A stretch of DNA of 14,584 nt from an uncultured Rickettsiales bacterium (GTDB lineage Bacteria > Pseudomonadota > Alphaproteobacteria > Rickettsiales > UBA1997), in NCBI GenBank assembly GCA_934725005.1, contig CAKVBE010000012.1, forward strand, positions 1 to 14,584, read 5' to 3'. Below the pieces are notes generated by a model. That model did no database searches, was not told the DNA's origin, and was given only the letters and a program-made list of their open reading frames with translations. Position 1 is the stretch's first letter, and every line of letters starts with the position of its first letter. This document shows positions 1-8,276 of this stretch, piece by piece. The position numbers and the translations under genes are program-made.

Positions 1-78
1 TTATAATTATTTGTTATATTTATTTTAATGGAAATAAATCTCTTGTTTTTATAATACAATAAAGAAGAGGTTTTTATA

Positions 79-2913
79 GTGACTAGGGATGATTTTGACG
101 ATAAAACTAAAGAAATGCTGAGGCGTAGAGTTAATGGGATATGCTCTAATCCAAATTGCAACCATCCAACGCAATGTGCATCTCAATCTAATTCTAATAA
201 AATAGAGTATATTGGAGTTGCTGCTCATATTTGTGCTGCATCAGAAGGAGGTCCACGCTATGATGAAAATCAATCTCCTGAAGAACGAAGCAGTATTGAT
301 AATGGTATTCATTTATGCTCAAATTGTGCAACCATGATTGATAAAAATAATGGTATAGATTATTCTGCAACTACTTTAAGAGAATGGAAAAAACAAGCAG
401 AAAAAAGAGCAAGAGAAGCTTTTCAAATGCAAATTCGTAATAATGGTTGGGTTGTAATTGAATTTGATAATATAGAGACAAATTACTTAGCACCATTAAC
501 TGGTATTGGTTTAAATCAAAAACACATAAAAGTTTGTCCGAGATTCGGAAATACAATTGCAGAAGTAAAAAAATATTTAAACTTAAATCACTCTTGTTGC
601 TTATATGGCAAAAGTGGTTCAGGCAAATCTCTAACAGCTTATCAAATTGCTTATGATTATTATAATGAAGGTTATCAAATATTAAAATTAAAATCAGATT
701 ATAATAAAGATGAAGTAGAAATTCCTTATAAAGATAAATTATTTTTAATTATTGATAACGCTCATAACTATAATGAAAATTTAATTGAAGATATTTGCAA
801 TAAAACTAAACAAGATATATTAGCATTATTTGTTTCAAGTAGTGAAATATATAGTGTTGATACAACTGAAAATGAGATTCCTAAAATAGAACAAGTTATA
901 AATCCTATTAAAACAAAATCACTATATAATATTGAATTAAATTTAACGGATGCAATAAAATCAATTAAAAACTTTTGTCTTAAAAATATGACACAAATAC
1001 TTCCAGTAGTACAATCATTAGATAATATGATAGGCGAAAATGACTTAGATCAACCAATCGAACGACGGATTGAAATTGCTTCAAGGCAACAAACTCCTTG
1101 GCTTTTTAATTATATTCTTACCGGAGGATGGCAAAACGCAAGAAAAGAGATTGTAAATGTAAAAACAAGCAGTAGAGCTGATTCATTGATATTGTTAATT
1201 GCTATATATCAAATATGTACTTTAGATAAAGGAACTACTGTTAAAACAATTGCAGAAAAAATAAAAACATACAATAATTCATTAGATTGGTTTAGACAAT
1301 CATTTAAAATACTAAAAGAAAAAGAATTGTTGGTATTTGATGGACAGTATGTGAAATTAAAACATATTGAACATTCACGACGAAGTTTAAGTGTATTGGA
1401 ACAAGAAAAGAACAAGAATGTTATAAATTTTATTGCAAAAACAATAGAAGAATGTTTATTAGATCTAGATAATAAAAAAGGTATATATAGTTTATTAAAT
1501 GCAATAAATTATAATTGTAGAGACTTTTTTCACTACATATCACCATTTAAAACAGATTTTATTATTCAATTATCTGAAAAGTTTCTTTATGATACTAATT
1601 ATGATGAGTATAATATTTATATTTTTGAAGAATTGATACAATATCTCGGAGAACAAAGAAAAGATATATTAAAAAAATATAAAAGTGCCATTAATAGATG
1701 GGTAATAGATGTTAATGAACATACTGCTTATGCATTACACAAATTATTAAACACTTGCATTAATGAAAAATTGTATAAAACTAAAGAATTTCTTAAATTA
1801 GATTCAGAATATGCAAAAAAATTAGCAAATTTATTATCTGACCAAAAAATTAGCCAAAAAGTATATTGTTTGAGTGAATTTTTTGGACGTTTAAGATTTT
1901 TTATCTCTAATAAATTCAAGAAAACATATTCTGAAAATTTACAAGTAATAAAGTATAATTTATCAAACTATAATGACTTGTTTTACTATTCAAGTTTTTG
2001 TAAAAATATATTTTTGAAACCGAATTTTTTATTTGAAAGTTTTAATATAAATAAAGATAGCATTATAAAACTATTTAATAATGATTGTGTAGAATTTTAT
2101 AACTATGCTTACGAGATTTTTTATTATGTATTTTATTTTGGACCATTAGAAATCAGAACTAACAGTAAACAGAGAACAATTGCAAAAAGTTTTGTAGCAA
2201 AATTAAATGCAGAAGATATTGCTAAAAGAATGAATAAAATATCAAAACGTGAAATACGCCGAATAGGAGAAATATTACATTTTATTGGTTATTTTGATAA
2301 AAAGAAGCATGAAGAAATTGTAAAGTTGTTAGATTTTGAATATTTAAAGCAATTTATTAGTTTCAAAGATATAAATTTTGATGTAACTACACTAAATACT
2401 ATTGCATATAGCAAGTATGGATTGAAAAAAGTAAGAGAACTTTATTTGTCAAATATTGAAAACATTGATACTTTTATGTATAAATCTTGTTATTGTATAC
2501 CCGATATTATTGTTGAAGAATTACAGAAAAATCCTAAAAAGACTGTGAATTTAGGTATGTCATGTGCAACTTGGGACTGTGCTTTATTGGCTTTGCAGGA
2601 AATATTCAAAGTTAATAAAGATGTCGCAGAAAAAATATTTTTAGAAAATATTGAAAAGGTAAGAGAAGCCATATATTTACCTCAAGCTCCTTGTTTAGAG
2701 CACGCTGTTGAATTTTTAGAATTCATAGAACAAGCTTTCCCGAAATCAAAAAACAAAATATTTGAAAATATTAACCTTGCTAAAATTAAAATAAATTGGC
2801 AAAATAGACTCAATGGGTCTGATTTAGAAAAGAATACCGCATTAAAACTAATTGAAATGGCAAAACAGACAAAACTCTCCATCAAACAAGTCGCAGAATT
2901 ACTGGAAACTTAA
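79..2913 (+). CDS. HNH endonuclease fused to STAND-like P-loop NTPase; candidate anti-phage defence protein
   Basis: A 944-residue multidomain protein. Residues about 10-110 form an HNH nuclease domain: zinc-ligand pairs C22/C27 and C80/C83, candidate catalytic His50 in the GVAAH stretch, then a GGPR turn and N75. Residues about 140-350 are a P-loop NTPase with Walker A GKSGSGKS (177-184) and Walker B LFLIIDNAH (221-229, D226). The remaining ~550 residues are Lys/Asn/Phe-rich, look helical, and may be a sensor solenoid. Nuclease-STAND-helical architecture is known from anti-phage NTPases such as Avs-type proteins, where a C-terminal sensor triggers the nuclease; membership here is inferred from layout, not similarity. 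The start is GTG with GAAGAGG (64-70) eight bases upstream. The methyltransferase follows on the same strand after 99 bp. The exact family and the trigger are unknown. Confidence 0.8.
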   Translation: MTRDDFDDKTKEMLRRRVNGICSNPNCNHPTQCASQSNSNKIEYIGVAAHICAASEGGPRYDENQSPEERSSIDNGIHLCSNCATMIDKNNGIDYSATTLREWKKQAEKRAREAFQMQIRNNGWVVIEFDNIETNYLAPLTGIGLNQKHIKVCPRFGNTIAEVKKYLNLNHSCCLYGKSGSGKSLTAYQIAYDYYNEGYQILKLKSDYNKDEVEIPYKDKLFLIIDNAHNYNENLIEDICNKTKQDILALFVSSSEIYSVDTTENEIPKIEQVINPIKTKSLYNIELNLTDAIKSIKNFCLKNMTQILPVVQSLDNMIGENDLDQPIERRIEIASRQQTPWLFNYILTGGWQNARKEIVNVKTSSRADSLILLIAIYQICTLDKGTTVKTIAEKIKTYNNSLDWFRQSFKILKEKELLVFDGQYVKLKHIEHSRRSLSVLEQEKNKNVINFIAKTIEECLLDLDNKKGIYSLLNAINYNCRDFFHYISPFKTDFIIQLSEKFLYDTNYDEYNIYIFEELIQYLGEQRKDILKKYKSAINRWVIDVNEHTAYALHKLLNTCINEKLYKTKEFLKLDSEYAKKLANLLSDQKISQKVYCLSEFFGRLRFFISNKFKKTYSENLQVIKYNLSNYNDLFYYSSFCKNIFLKPNFLFESFNINKDSIIKLFNNDCVEFYNYAYEIFYYVFYFGPLEIRTNSKQRTIAKSFVAKLNAEDIAKRMNKISKREIRRIGEILHFIGYFDKKKHEEIVKLLDFEYLKQFISFKDINFDVTTLNTIAYSKYGLKKVRELYLSNIENIDTFMYKSCYCIPDIIVEELQKNPKKTVNLGMSCATWDCALLALQEIFKVNKDVAEKIFLENIEKVREAIYLPQAPCLEHAVEFLEFIEQAFPKSKNKIFENINLAKIKINWQNRLNGSDLEKNTALKLIEMAKQTKLSIKQVAELLET

Positions 2914-3012
2914 CTAATCTTTTGTATAAATATGTGTTCCAATGTTTCGCTTTTTCTTTACAAAAAAGCACTTTGAGAATATTCATTATATAATAACTAC
3001 TAGAGGTATTTA

Positions 3013-4578
3013 ATGAAACAAAAGCACGATAGATATGAAATGCATAAATATTGGGGGAAAAAACCTGCTTTTGGTTTTGATAAAATTATAAAAACATATT
3101 CAAAACCGGATGATGTTTTGTTTGATCCTTTTGCCGGATATGGAGTCTTTGGTTGCGAAGCATTGTTAAATAATAGAAAAGTTGTGCTTAATGACTTAAA
3201 TCCTATTGCCGGTTTTATTCAAAACCAATTATTAAAAAATGATTTTAACGAAAAACATATAAAAGAAACCTTTAAAACAATTATTGGTGAGTTATCAAAT
3301 ACGGAAGAAAAGTTATTTACTACTACATGCTCAAAATGTGGAAAACAAGCAATCGTTATATCTACTCTAAGAGATAAGAACAACGACAAACCTTTATGTC
3401 ATAAGGTTAAATGTTATTGCTCAAAACAGGCATTTGAACAAGATATATCAGAAGATGAGGCTCAAAAAATATTAAATATAGAAAAAAACTTGGTGATTCC
3501 ATCTCATCCATCGTCAGATTTGATACAGAATTCTCGCATTAGTGCAAAAGAAAATATGACCACAGATGACTTATTTACAATTAGAACATTATATTGTCAT
3601 TCACTTTTATATAACCAAATTCAAAGGATAGAAAACGAAGCCTTAAAAGAATATTTAATGTTGGCATTTTTGTCTAATATGGCAAATTGTTCCAAGCTTG
3701 TACCTCCAATAAAATCTAGAGGAAAAATGTCACAGGGTGCATGGATGACAGGTTTCTATATTGCAAATAATTATATTGAGAACAATGTATTTCATTATTT
3801 TAAAAATCGAATAGAAAAGATAATCGCTGGGAAGAAGGATTTCTGTTCTAAAATTAAAAATATAAATTTGTCATATAAGATTATAAATAATGATGCAAAA
3901 AAATTATCTATTCCAAACGATTCTATTGATTTCATATTCACAGATCCTCCTTATGGTGATACTGTTCCTTATTTTGAGCAAAGTATTATCTGGAATACTT
4001 GGTTATCTAAGCAAGTAGATTATGAAAATGAAATTGTGATTAGCGATAGTAAAATAAGGAATAAAAATAATACCCAATACAAATCTGATCTAAATAAAGC
4101 AATTAGTGAAATTTCGAGAGTATTAAAACCGGAAAAATATTTCACTATTAGTTTTCATTCATTATATGGTGAAGAATGGTCATCGCTAATTGATGCCTGT
4201 TTTATGAATGGTTTTTCATTTGAACAAGCGGAACTGCTAAAACAGAAAACACTTGCCCCAAGACAACTAAATAGAAAAATAACTGTTGAAGGTGATCTTT
4301 TACTTACATTTAAAAAGACAAATATAAAAAATTTACAACTCACCGATAAAGAAAAACTTATTACTAAATTAACAGATCTTATTTCAGATGAACTATACAA
4401 AAATAACCTTTCGACTAACGATATTTATCTCAATATTATCAACTATATATTAAAAAATAGAATTTCGCTTGGAGATATTGATATTATTAATCTTCTTAAA
4501 AGCAATTTTGATATAGATGATTGTGGCATGTGGCACCAAAAGCCAATATTAGCAGCACTCGCAATGGCTAGATATTAA
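3013..4578 (+). CDS. DNA amino-methyltransferase (N6-adenine or N4-cytosine) with Zn-ribbon insertion
   Basis: A 521-residue SAM-dependent DNA methylase, probably the modification half of a restriction-modification pair. The N-terminus HKYWGKKP (11-18) is typical of one branch of adenine/N4-cytosine methylases. Motif I is DPFAGYG (38-44), which binds SAM, and motif IV is DPPY (311-314), the catalytic loop for exocyclic amino methylation. A Cys cluster (C106, C109, C129, C134, C136) suggests a zinc ribbon inserted between them, and the ~270-residue gap probably also holds target-recognition sequence. The RBS is AGAGG ahead of the ATG. Its 3' end overlaps the convergent PD-(D/E)xK gene by 30 bp, which supports functional pairing; the HNH-STAND gene lies upstream on the same strand. 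Target sequence and the methylated base cannot be read from the sequence. Confidence 0.88.
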   Translation: MKQKHDRYEMHKYWGKKPAFGFDKIIKTYSKPDDVLFDPFAGYGVFGCEALLNNRKVVLNDLNPIAGFIQNQLLKNDFNEKHIKETFKTIIGELSNTEEKLFTTTCSKCGKQAIVISTLRDKNNDKPLCHKVKCYCSKQAFEQDISEDEAQKILNIEKNLVIPSHPSSDLIQNSRISAKENMTTDDLFTIRTLYCHSLLYNQIQRIENEALKEYLMLAFLSNMANCSKLVPPIKSRGKMSQGAWMTGFYIANNYIENNVFHYFKNRIEKIIAGKKDFCSKIKNINLSYKIINNDAKKLSIPNDSIDFIFTDPPYGDTVPYFEQSIIWNTWLSKQVDYENEIVISDSKIRNKNNTQYKSDLNKAISEISRVLKPEKYFTISFHSLYGEEWSSLIDACFMNGFSFEQAELLKQKTLAPRQLNRKITVEGDLLLTFKKTNIKNLQLTDKEKLITKLTDLISDELYKNNLSTNDIYLNIINYILKNRISLGDIDIINLLKSNFDIDDCGMWHQKPILAALAMARY

Positions 4579-5712
4579 AACAGATGTTGATACAATTTCA
4601 TATTCTCCCCTCACGCTGGGATCTTTGTCGTAATAATATTTAATTACATTATATTCGCCATTTTTAAGTTTATTAAGCTCTGTATTTACTTTATCAGTAA
4701 TTAACTCAATTTTTCCTTTTAGCGGTCTTGCATCATCAAAGCTATCGTCATAGACCAAGAAAATGTAAAATCTGTTATTGTTTTTAAATAGTCTTTCCCC
4801 TTGAAATTTATAATTCCACCACTCAATAGATTTTTTATTTTGTTCAAGAGAATTAACCATTTCCAGTCTTTTTGCATAAAATTCGTTTAATTTTTCATCT
4901 ATTGTATTGATATGTTTGCTTTTTAAGACTTCGACAATTTCAGATTTTTTCAAACCGCCATAATTTGGCAAATCAAAAGTCCTTTTTATTGAACCATAAT
5001 AATCTTTTATTTGTTTTAATTCATTTAAACTTGATCCAATTCTATAAGAGTCATTTCCACTATCTTCAATAAGTCCGGAAGATAAACAATTAAAATATTC
5101 ATCTGAAATATGAGTAATTTTCAAATCAAATGGAACTATTTCACCATTTATTTCCATCAAAAAATCAACATAAGTTATTTTTCTTAAGGTTGGTATAACA
5201 TTGTCATTATCATTAAATAGATGCTCAATTAAATCATTCGTAGCTTGGTTATAATATTCCCAAAGTAAGTATCCTTTTACTTTATTCTGTAATAAATCGT
5301 CAATTGCATTATTTAATTCTTCTACTGAAGCAATAGACTTATCTCTTACCAATCTTTTGCTTTCTTCATTTAAATTATCATTGCGGATACCACATGAAAC
5401 TATGCCAAAATTTCTAATTATTTCTGGAAGATGAGCTTCTTCTTCGTGTCTTTGTTGTCTTATTTCAGGATATTTATTTTTTATATATGAAATTATTTCT
5501 TGGTTATCAACTTCGGTATTAAATAATTGTTCATAAAGTTCATTATAATCATTAGATGAGGGCTCTATGCTGTTATTATTGAGTATTTCACAAATATGTT
5601 CTTTCCCTAACGTACGAATTAATATATATCTAGAAAAATTTTCTTCTTTTTGTAATTTACCTAAATCAGTTTCCTTCTTACTAAAAAGCTTATGTAATTC
5701 TTTAAAATCCAT
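4549..5712 (-). CDS. Putative type II restriction endonuclease, PD-(D/E)xK fold
   Basis: A 387-residue protein read as the cleavage partner of the overlapping methyltransferase. The active-site signature is the hairpin VDFLMEINGEIVPFDLK: D183, then D196-x-K198, at the usual spacing for PD-(D/E)xK nucleases. The preceding helix (about 150-170) carries Glu residues that could complete the metal site. The rest matches no family I recognise. The C-terminus ends in Cys-Glu-Cys-Cys after a His. A strong RBS (GGAGGT) lies on the minus strand just upstream of the ATG at 5712. The convergent tail-to-tail overlap with the methylase leaves no room for a terminator between them, so antisense transcription may couple the two. 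The nuclease assignment rests on one motif plus context; specificity is unknown. Confidence 0.68.
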   Translation of the reverse strand: MDFKELHKLFSKKETDLGKLQKEENFSRYILIRTLGKEHICEILNNNSIEPSSNDYNELYEQLFNTEVDNQEIISYIKNKYPEIRQQRHEEEAHLPEIIRNFGIVSCGIRNDNLNEESKRLVRDKSIASVEELNNAIDDLLQNKVKGYLLWEYYNQATNDLIEHLFNDNDNVIPTLRKITYVDFLMEINGEIVPFDLKITHISDEYFNCLSSGLIEDSGNDSYRIGSSLNELKQIKDYYGSIKRTFDLPNYGGLKKSEIVEVLKSKHINTIDEKLNEFYAKRLEMVNSLEQNKKSIEWWNYKFQGERLFKNNNRFYIFLVYDDSFDDARPLKGKIELITDKVNTELNKLKNGEYNVIKYYYDKDPSVRGEYEIVSTSVLISSHCECC

Positions 5713-5749
5713 GAAATACCTCCATTTTTCTTTAGAGTATCACAAAAAA

Positions 5750-5849
5750 TATTTCAGGGAAATGGCATTAATGTCGCATTCATTTGTGTTGCTATGTAAA
5801 CATTTGAATGCTTCCTGCGTGCTTTCACGCTAATGTGTTTCCTGATATA
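5750..5849 (+). promoter_or_regulatory. Predicted three-way-junction structured leader upstream of the 73-aa gene
   Basis: Nested complementarities can be drawn by eye. The outer stem is TAT (5750-5752) with ATA (5847-5849), then TCAGGGAAA (5754-5762) with TTTCCTGA (5838-5845; one bulged G), then CATTA (5766-5770) with TAATG (5831-5835). Inside are two hairpins: GCATTCA (5776-5782) with TGAATGC (5805-5811), and GCGTG-CTTT-CACGC (5817-5830). The outer strand ends directly before the AAGGAGG ribosome site of the 73-aa gene, so a cis-regulatory 5' leader is a natural reading. It also covers the region in front of the divergent endonuclease gene, so DNA-level operator palindromes are the alternative. 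It matches no RNA family I recognise. Confidence 0.45.
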
Positions 5850-5859
5850 AGGAGGAAAT

Positions 5860-6081
5860 ATGAAAGAAGTTAGCGGATACAACATTAGCGAGCAGGAGTT
5901 TAAGAAAATTAGTAAGTGGACAGAAGATGTGTATAATATCGCTGTCATTGTTGATTACTTTGTTAGTAATCAGCCGGGAATTGAAGAGTGCTACAACCTT
6001 GCTCCAGTTGTTAAAAATTTGAGAAATTATGCAGATTTATTAAATGCATTTTTTATTGATCCTGAAAGAAATAAAAATTAA
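5860..6081 (+). CDS. Small hypothetical protein, 73 aa
   Basis: I do not recognise this protein. It has a strong ribosome site (AAGGAGG, 5849-5855, 4 bases before the ATG), which supports a real gene. The sequence looks soluble and mostly helical, with mixed charge and aromatic residues (KWTEDVYN, then VVKNLRNYADLLNAFF); there is no signal peptide or evident metal motif. It stands alone: divergent from the endonuclease gene, convergent with the transposition operon, and preceded by the three-way-junction leader. Position suggests element cargo or a regulator of one of its neighbours, but nothing in the sequence shows which. Confidence 0.6.
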   Translation: MKEVSGYNISEQEFKKISKWTEDVYNIAVIVDYFVSNQPGIEECYNLAPVVKNLRNYADLLNAFFIDPERNKN

Positions 6082-6137
6082 TTTTTCGCTCTTATTTCAA
6101 ACGTTGTTCAAAAAGTGTTCAACTGGTCGATTAAGGT

Positions 6138-6150
6138 GGGGTAAATGTAA
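6138..6150 (+). repeat. 13-bp direct repeat, copy 1 (GGGGTAAATGTAA)
   Basis: Identical to 11125-11137 and in the same orientation; the two copies flank the four-gene transposition operon about 5 kb apart. Each contains a Shine-Dalgarno-like G run followed by ATG-TAA. A 13-mer match is near chance expectation for a window this size, so only its placement makes it notable. Confidence 0.35.
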
Positions 6151-6168
6151 TTTATACATAAAACATTT

Positions 6169-6190
6169 AAAACCGTTAAAAAACGATTTT
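6169..6190 (-). terminator. Weak hairpin terminator of the transposition operon
   Basis: Read on the minus strand, AAAATCGTT-TTTT-AACGGTTTT forms a 9-bp stem with one G-U pair, starting five bases after the stop codon of the last operon gene and ending in a T run. The stem is AT-rich, so it would be weak. Confidence 0.4.
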
Positions 6191-6195
6191 AAAAA

Positions 6196-6624
6196 TTAAT
6201 CCTCATAACTTATTCCTAAAATTTTCTCTTCAATTTCTCTTATAACTTCAGGAGATAAACCTTCAGGCTTTGTTGCTTCCGGCATGTGTTTTTCACTTGT
6301 AACTTTATCCTCATAGATTTTTACATTCTTAAGCATTGTCATAATTTTAGTTACCGCATACATTCTTGCAGGTTCAATCTTTTCACCTTTTGCCATATCA
6401 TTTTGTATAGAATCCAACAGGTTTCTCCCGAATTTATACAAATCCTCGTGGAAAGTCGTATTGTTTTTAAGATATTCTGAGCGTTTTTCATCCCCTTTAT
6501 CTGCCGCTTTCCAACGGCGAAGAGTTCTTTCATTCACATTTAACCGTTGAGCGATATTTTCTAATGTCATTAATTTTTCAATATATAATTTAGCTGCAGA
6601 TTCTGCCAATAATTGTTTTTTCAT
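6196..6624 (-). CDS. Small HTH protein resembling phage terminase small subunits (DUF1804-type)
   Basis: A 142-residue protein, last gene of the transposition operon. Residues about 19-41 form a clear helix-turn-helix (MTLENIAQRLNVNERTLRRW) of the type at the N-terminus of phage small terminases and DUF1804-like proteins of Mu-like phages. The rest is helical and charged, with a C-terminal segment GLSPEVIREIEEKILG. Its ATG lies 2 nt after the upstream stop codon, and its ribosome site (AAGGAG) sits inside the last codons of that gene, so translation is probably coupled. In a phage it might take part in packaging, but no large terminase or structural gene is present; here it may be a DNA-binding accessory of transposition. 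The family call is by pattern only. Confidence 0.6.
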   Translation of the reverse strand: MKKQLLAESAAKLYIEKLMTLENIAQRLNVNERTLRRWKAADKGDEKRSEYLKNNTTFHEDLYKFGRNLLDSIQNDMAKGEKIEPARMYAVTKIMTMLKNVKIYEDKVTSEKHMPEATKPEGLSPEVIREIEEKILGISYED

Positions 6625-6626
6625 AA

Positions 6627-8276
6627 TTACTCCTTACTTTCTAAAATTTTATTTAGCGGGTTATAATTTCCGTTATCAAAATTTGCGATTAAATCTTTGT
6701 ATATTCTTATAAAATTTGGTAAACCATAATATCCTAATGCTTTTTGAATAAAAGTAATCGGAACATTTTGTTTTAAGCACATATTTACAAAATTATGCTG
6801 TAAATCACTCGGGTGCAGTCTTACTATCCCAAGATGGGCAGATAATCCTCTTAATACAACATGTTCTACGTATTGTTGAGGAGATTTAGGAGAATCAAAT
6901 TTAAATACAAAATCTGTTAATTCTGGCTTTGTTCCTTCAAATTTCTTTTTCAGAATACCGGAAATATTGTCATCAAATTTTAATTTTCGAATTGTAGATC
7001 CGCATCTATTCATAACGAGACGTTGTTCATATAGAAAATATTTCAAAAATACCGTATTATCTTCAAAATTTATCCTTTCCCAAGTTAAGGCTAATATTTC
7101 AGGAACACTTGCTCCCGTTGATAAACTCAAATAAATTACAGGGTATGCCGCAGGATATTTTTTCTTGCAAATATTTAATAATTCAGTAATTTCCTCATCT
7201 GATAAAATATTCATATCAATGCTATAAACTTTTTGTTTAGAGTTATTTCTTACGACAAGGCTATTTGTTAAAGGACAAACGGTTTTTATAATTAATTTCA
7301 GTAATGTAATATAAATATTTACTGATACAAGTTGAAAACCGTTATCAAACATACTTTGTTTAAATTGAGCTACAACTTTTGTCGTTATTTCTCTTATTGA
7401 TAAATTATCAAAATATGGTTTTAAATGGTTTTTATAATTAGTTTTATCATGCGTTAATTTTTCGAGTTTGTTTTCCATTTTCAGATGTTTTAAATATATG
7501 TATGCGGCTTTTTCAAACTTCATATCAAGAGGTTCTTTTACTTGAATCGTCTCCATTTTTGGTTTTTGAGCCTCTATATTATTTCTGAAATATTCAATTT
7601 GCTCTTTTGTAAATTCTGTTCTTACTTTTCTTACAAAAGGGGTGGAATTATAAGCATAAGGCTGTTCAATCCTTTGCTCTGATGGTAATTCTTTTTGAGC
7701 TCTGTATATTGCTTCTTGAGCGGATAATTTTTCATTAGTTAAATAATATTTTTTGAAACAAGTATATATTTCATCAGGAATAGCAGCAGTTATATGCTTA
7801 CTGTATTTAGGAAGTATTCCTCTAAAACCATATTGACTGTATTTCCTGCGGATTCTTGTAAAAGTTGAAGGTGCAACTCTTGGATAACCTGATGTTTCAT
7901 TAAACAATTCTACAACTTTATTTATATTTTTAGTTCCAGCTTGGTGAATTAAGTTTAATAATCCCACATAGGCTCTTACACGATTTTGAGTTTCTTCATT
8001 AAATTTTAGAAAATCCTCGTAACCTTCCTCTTCCTCAATAACTATCGGTTTAAATTTGCTTATTGTCTCATCCCCATCATTATTGGTAATTTCAGCAGAC
8101 TTTTTAGTGTTGAAAAAATAAGTATTATTATTTTTCAAAATAATTTGTTGTTTAACTAAATCCGATAAAATCTCCGTAACTTCTTTTTCGTCAAGTTCTG
8201 ATACTACTATCAATTCATCAAGATTAAATTTATCTAATCTTCTTGCTGTTTTTATTATTAAATCTCTACTTTTCAA
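6627..8276 (-). CDS. Chimeric DNA-binding protein: wHTH + Mu-transposase-like HTH + degenerate tyrosine recombinase
   Basis: A 549-residue protein, third gene of the operon. Residues 1-58 look like a winged helix. Residues about 95-220 resemble the DNA-binding region of Mu-type transposases (STFTRIRRKYSQYGFRGILPKYSK, then IPDEI and a second FVRKVR segment). Residues about 254-335 fit a tyrosine-recombinase core-binding domain, and 356-530 fit the catalytic fold (LSTGASVPEILALTW; HPSDLQHNF; LGYYGLPNFIRIYKD). The catalytic set is largely missing: ArgI is S390, the HxxR pair is S490/Q493, the His/Trp position is Y516; only the nucleophile-position Tyr526 remains. It should therefore bind DNA but not recombine it. 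It overlaps the ATPase gene by 11 bp. A role as end-binding or target-selection subunit of the transposase is inference. Confidence 0.78.
   Translation of the reverse strand: MKSRDLIIKTARRLDKFNLDELIVVSELDEKEVTEILSDLVKQQIILKNNNTYFFNTKKSAEITNNDGDETISKFKPIVIEEEEGYEDFLKFNEETQNRVRAYVGLLNLIHQAGTKNINKVVELFNETSGYPRVAPSTFTRIRRKYSQYGFRGILPKYSKHITAAIPDEIYTCFKKYYLTNEKLSAQEAIYRAQKELPSEQRIEQPYAYNSTPFVRKVRTEFTKEQIEYFRNNIEAQKPKMETIQVKEPLDMKFEKAAYIYLKHLKMENKLEKLTHDKTNYKNHLKPYFDNLSIREITTKVVAQFKQSMFDNGFQLVSVNIYITLLKLIIKTVCPLTNSLVVRNNSKQKVYSIDMNILSDEEITELLNICKKKYPAAYPVIYLSLSTGASVPEILALTWERINFEDNTVFLKYFLYEQRLVMNRCGSTIRKLKFDDNISGILKKKFEGTKPELTDFVFKFDSPKSPQQYVEHVVLRGLSAHLGIVRLHPSDLQHNFVNMCLKQNVPITFIQKALGYYGLPNFIRIYKDLIANFDNGNYNPLNKILESKE

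Noticed and set aside
5567..5833. 88-aa plus-strand frame opposite the endonuclease start
   Set aside because: It is antisense to the endonuclease N-terminus, runs into the structured leader, and lacks a ribosome site.
5750..5849. Retron-type non-coding RNA
   Set aside because: No reverse transcriptase is encoded in the window, and no characteristic flanking inverted pair with a branching guanosine context was apparent.
6627..8276. Calling the 549-aa protein an active site-specific integrase using the nearby tRNA-Ser as attachment site
   Set aside because: Key catalytic residues are replaced, it sits in a DDE transposition operon, and I found no tRNA-end duplicate elsewhere in the window.
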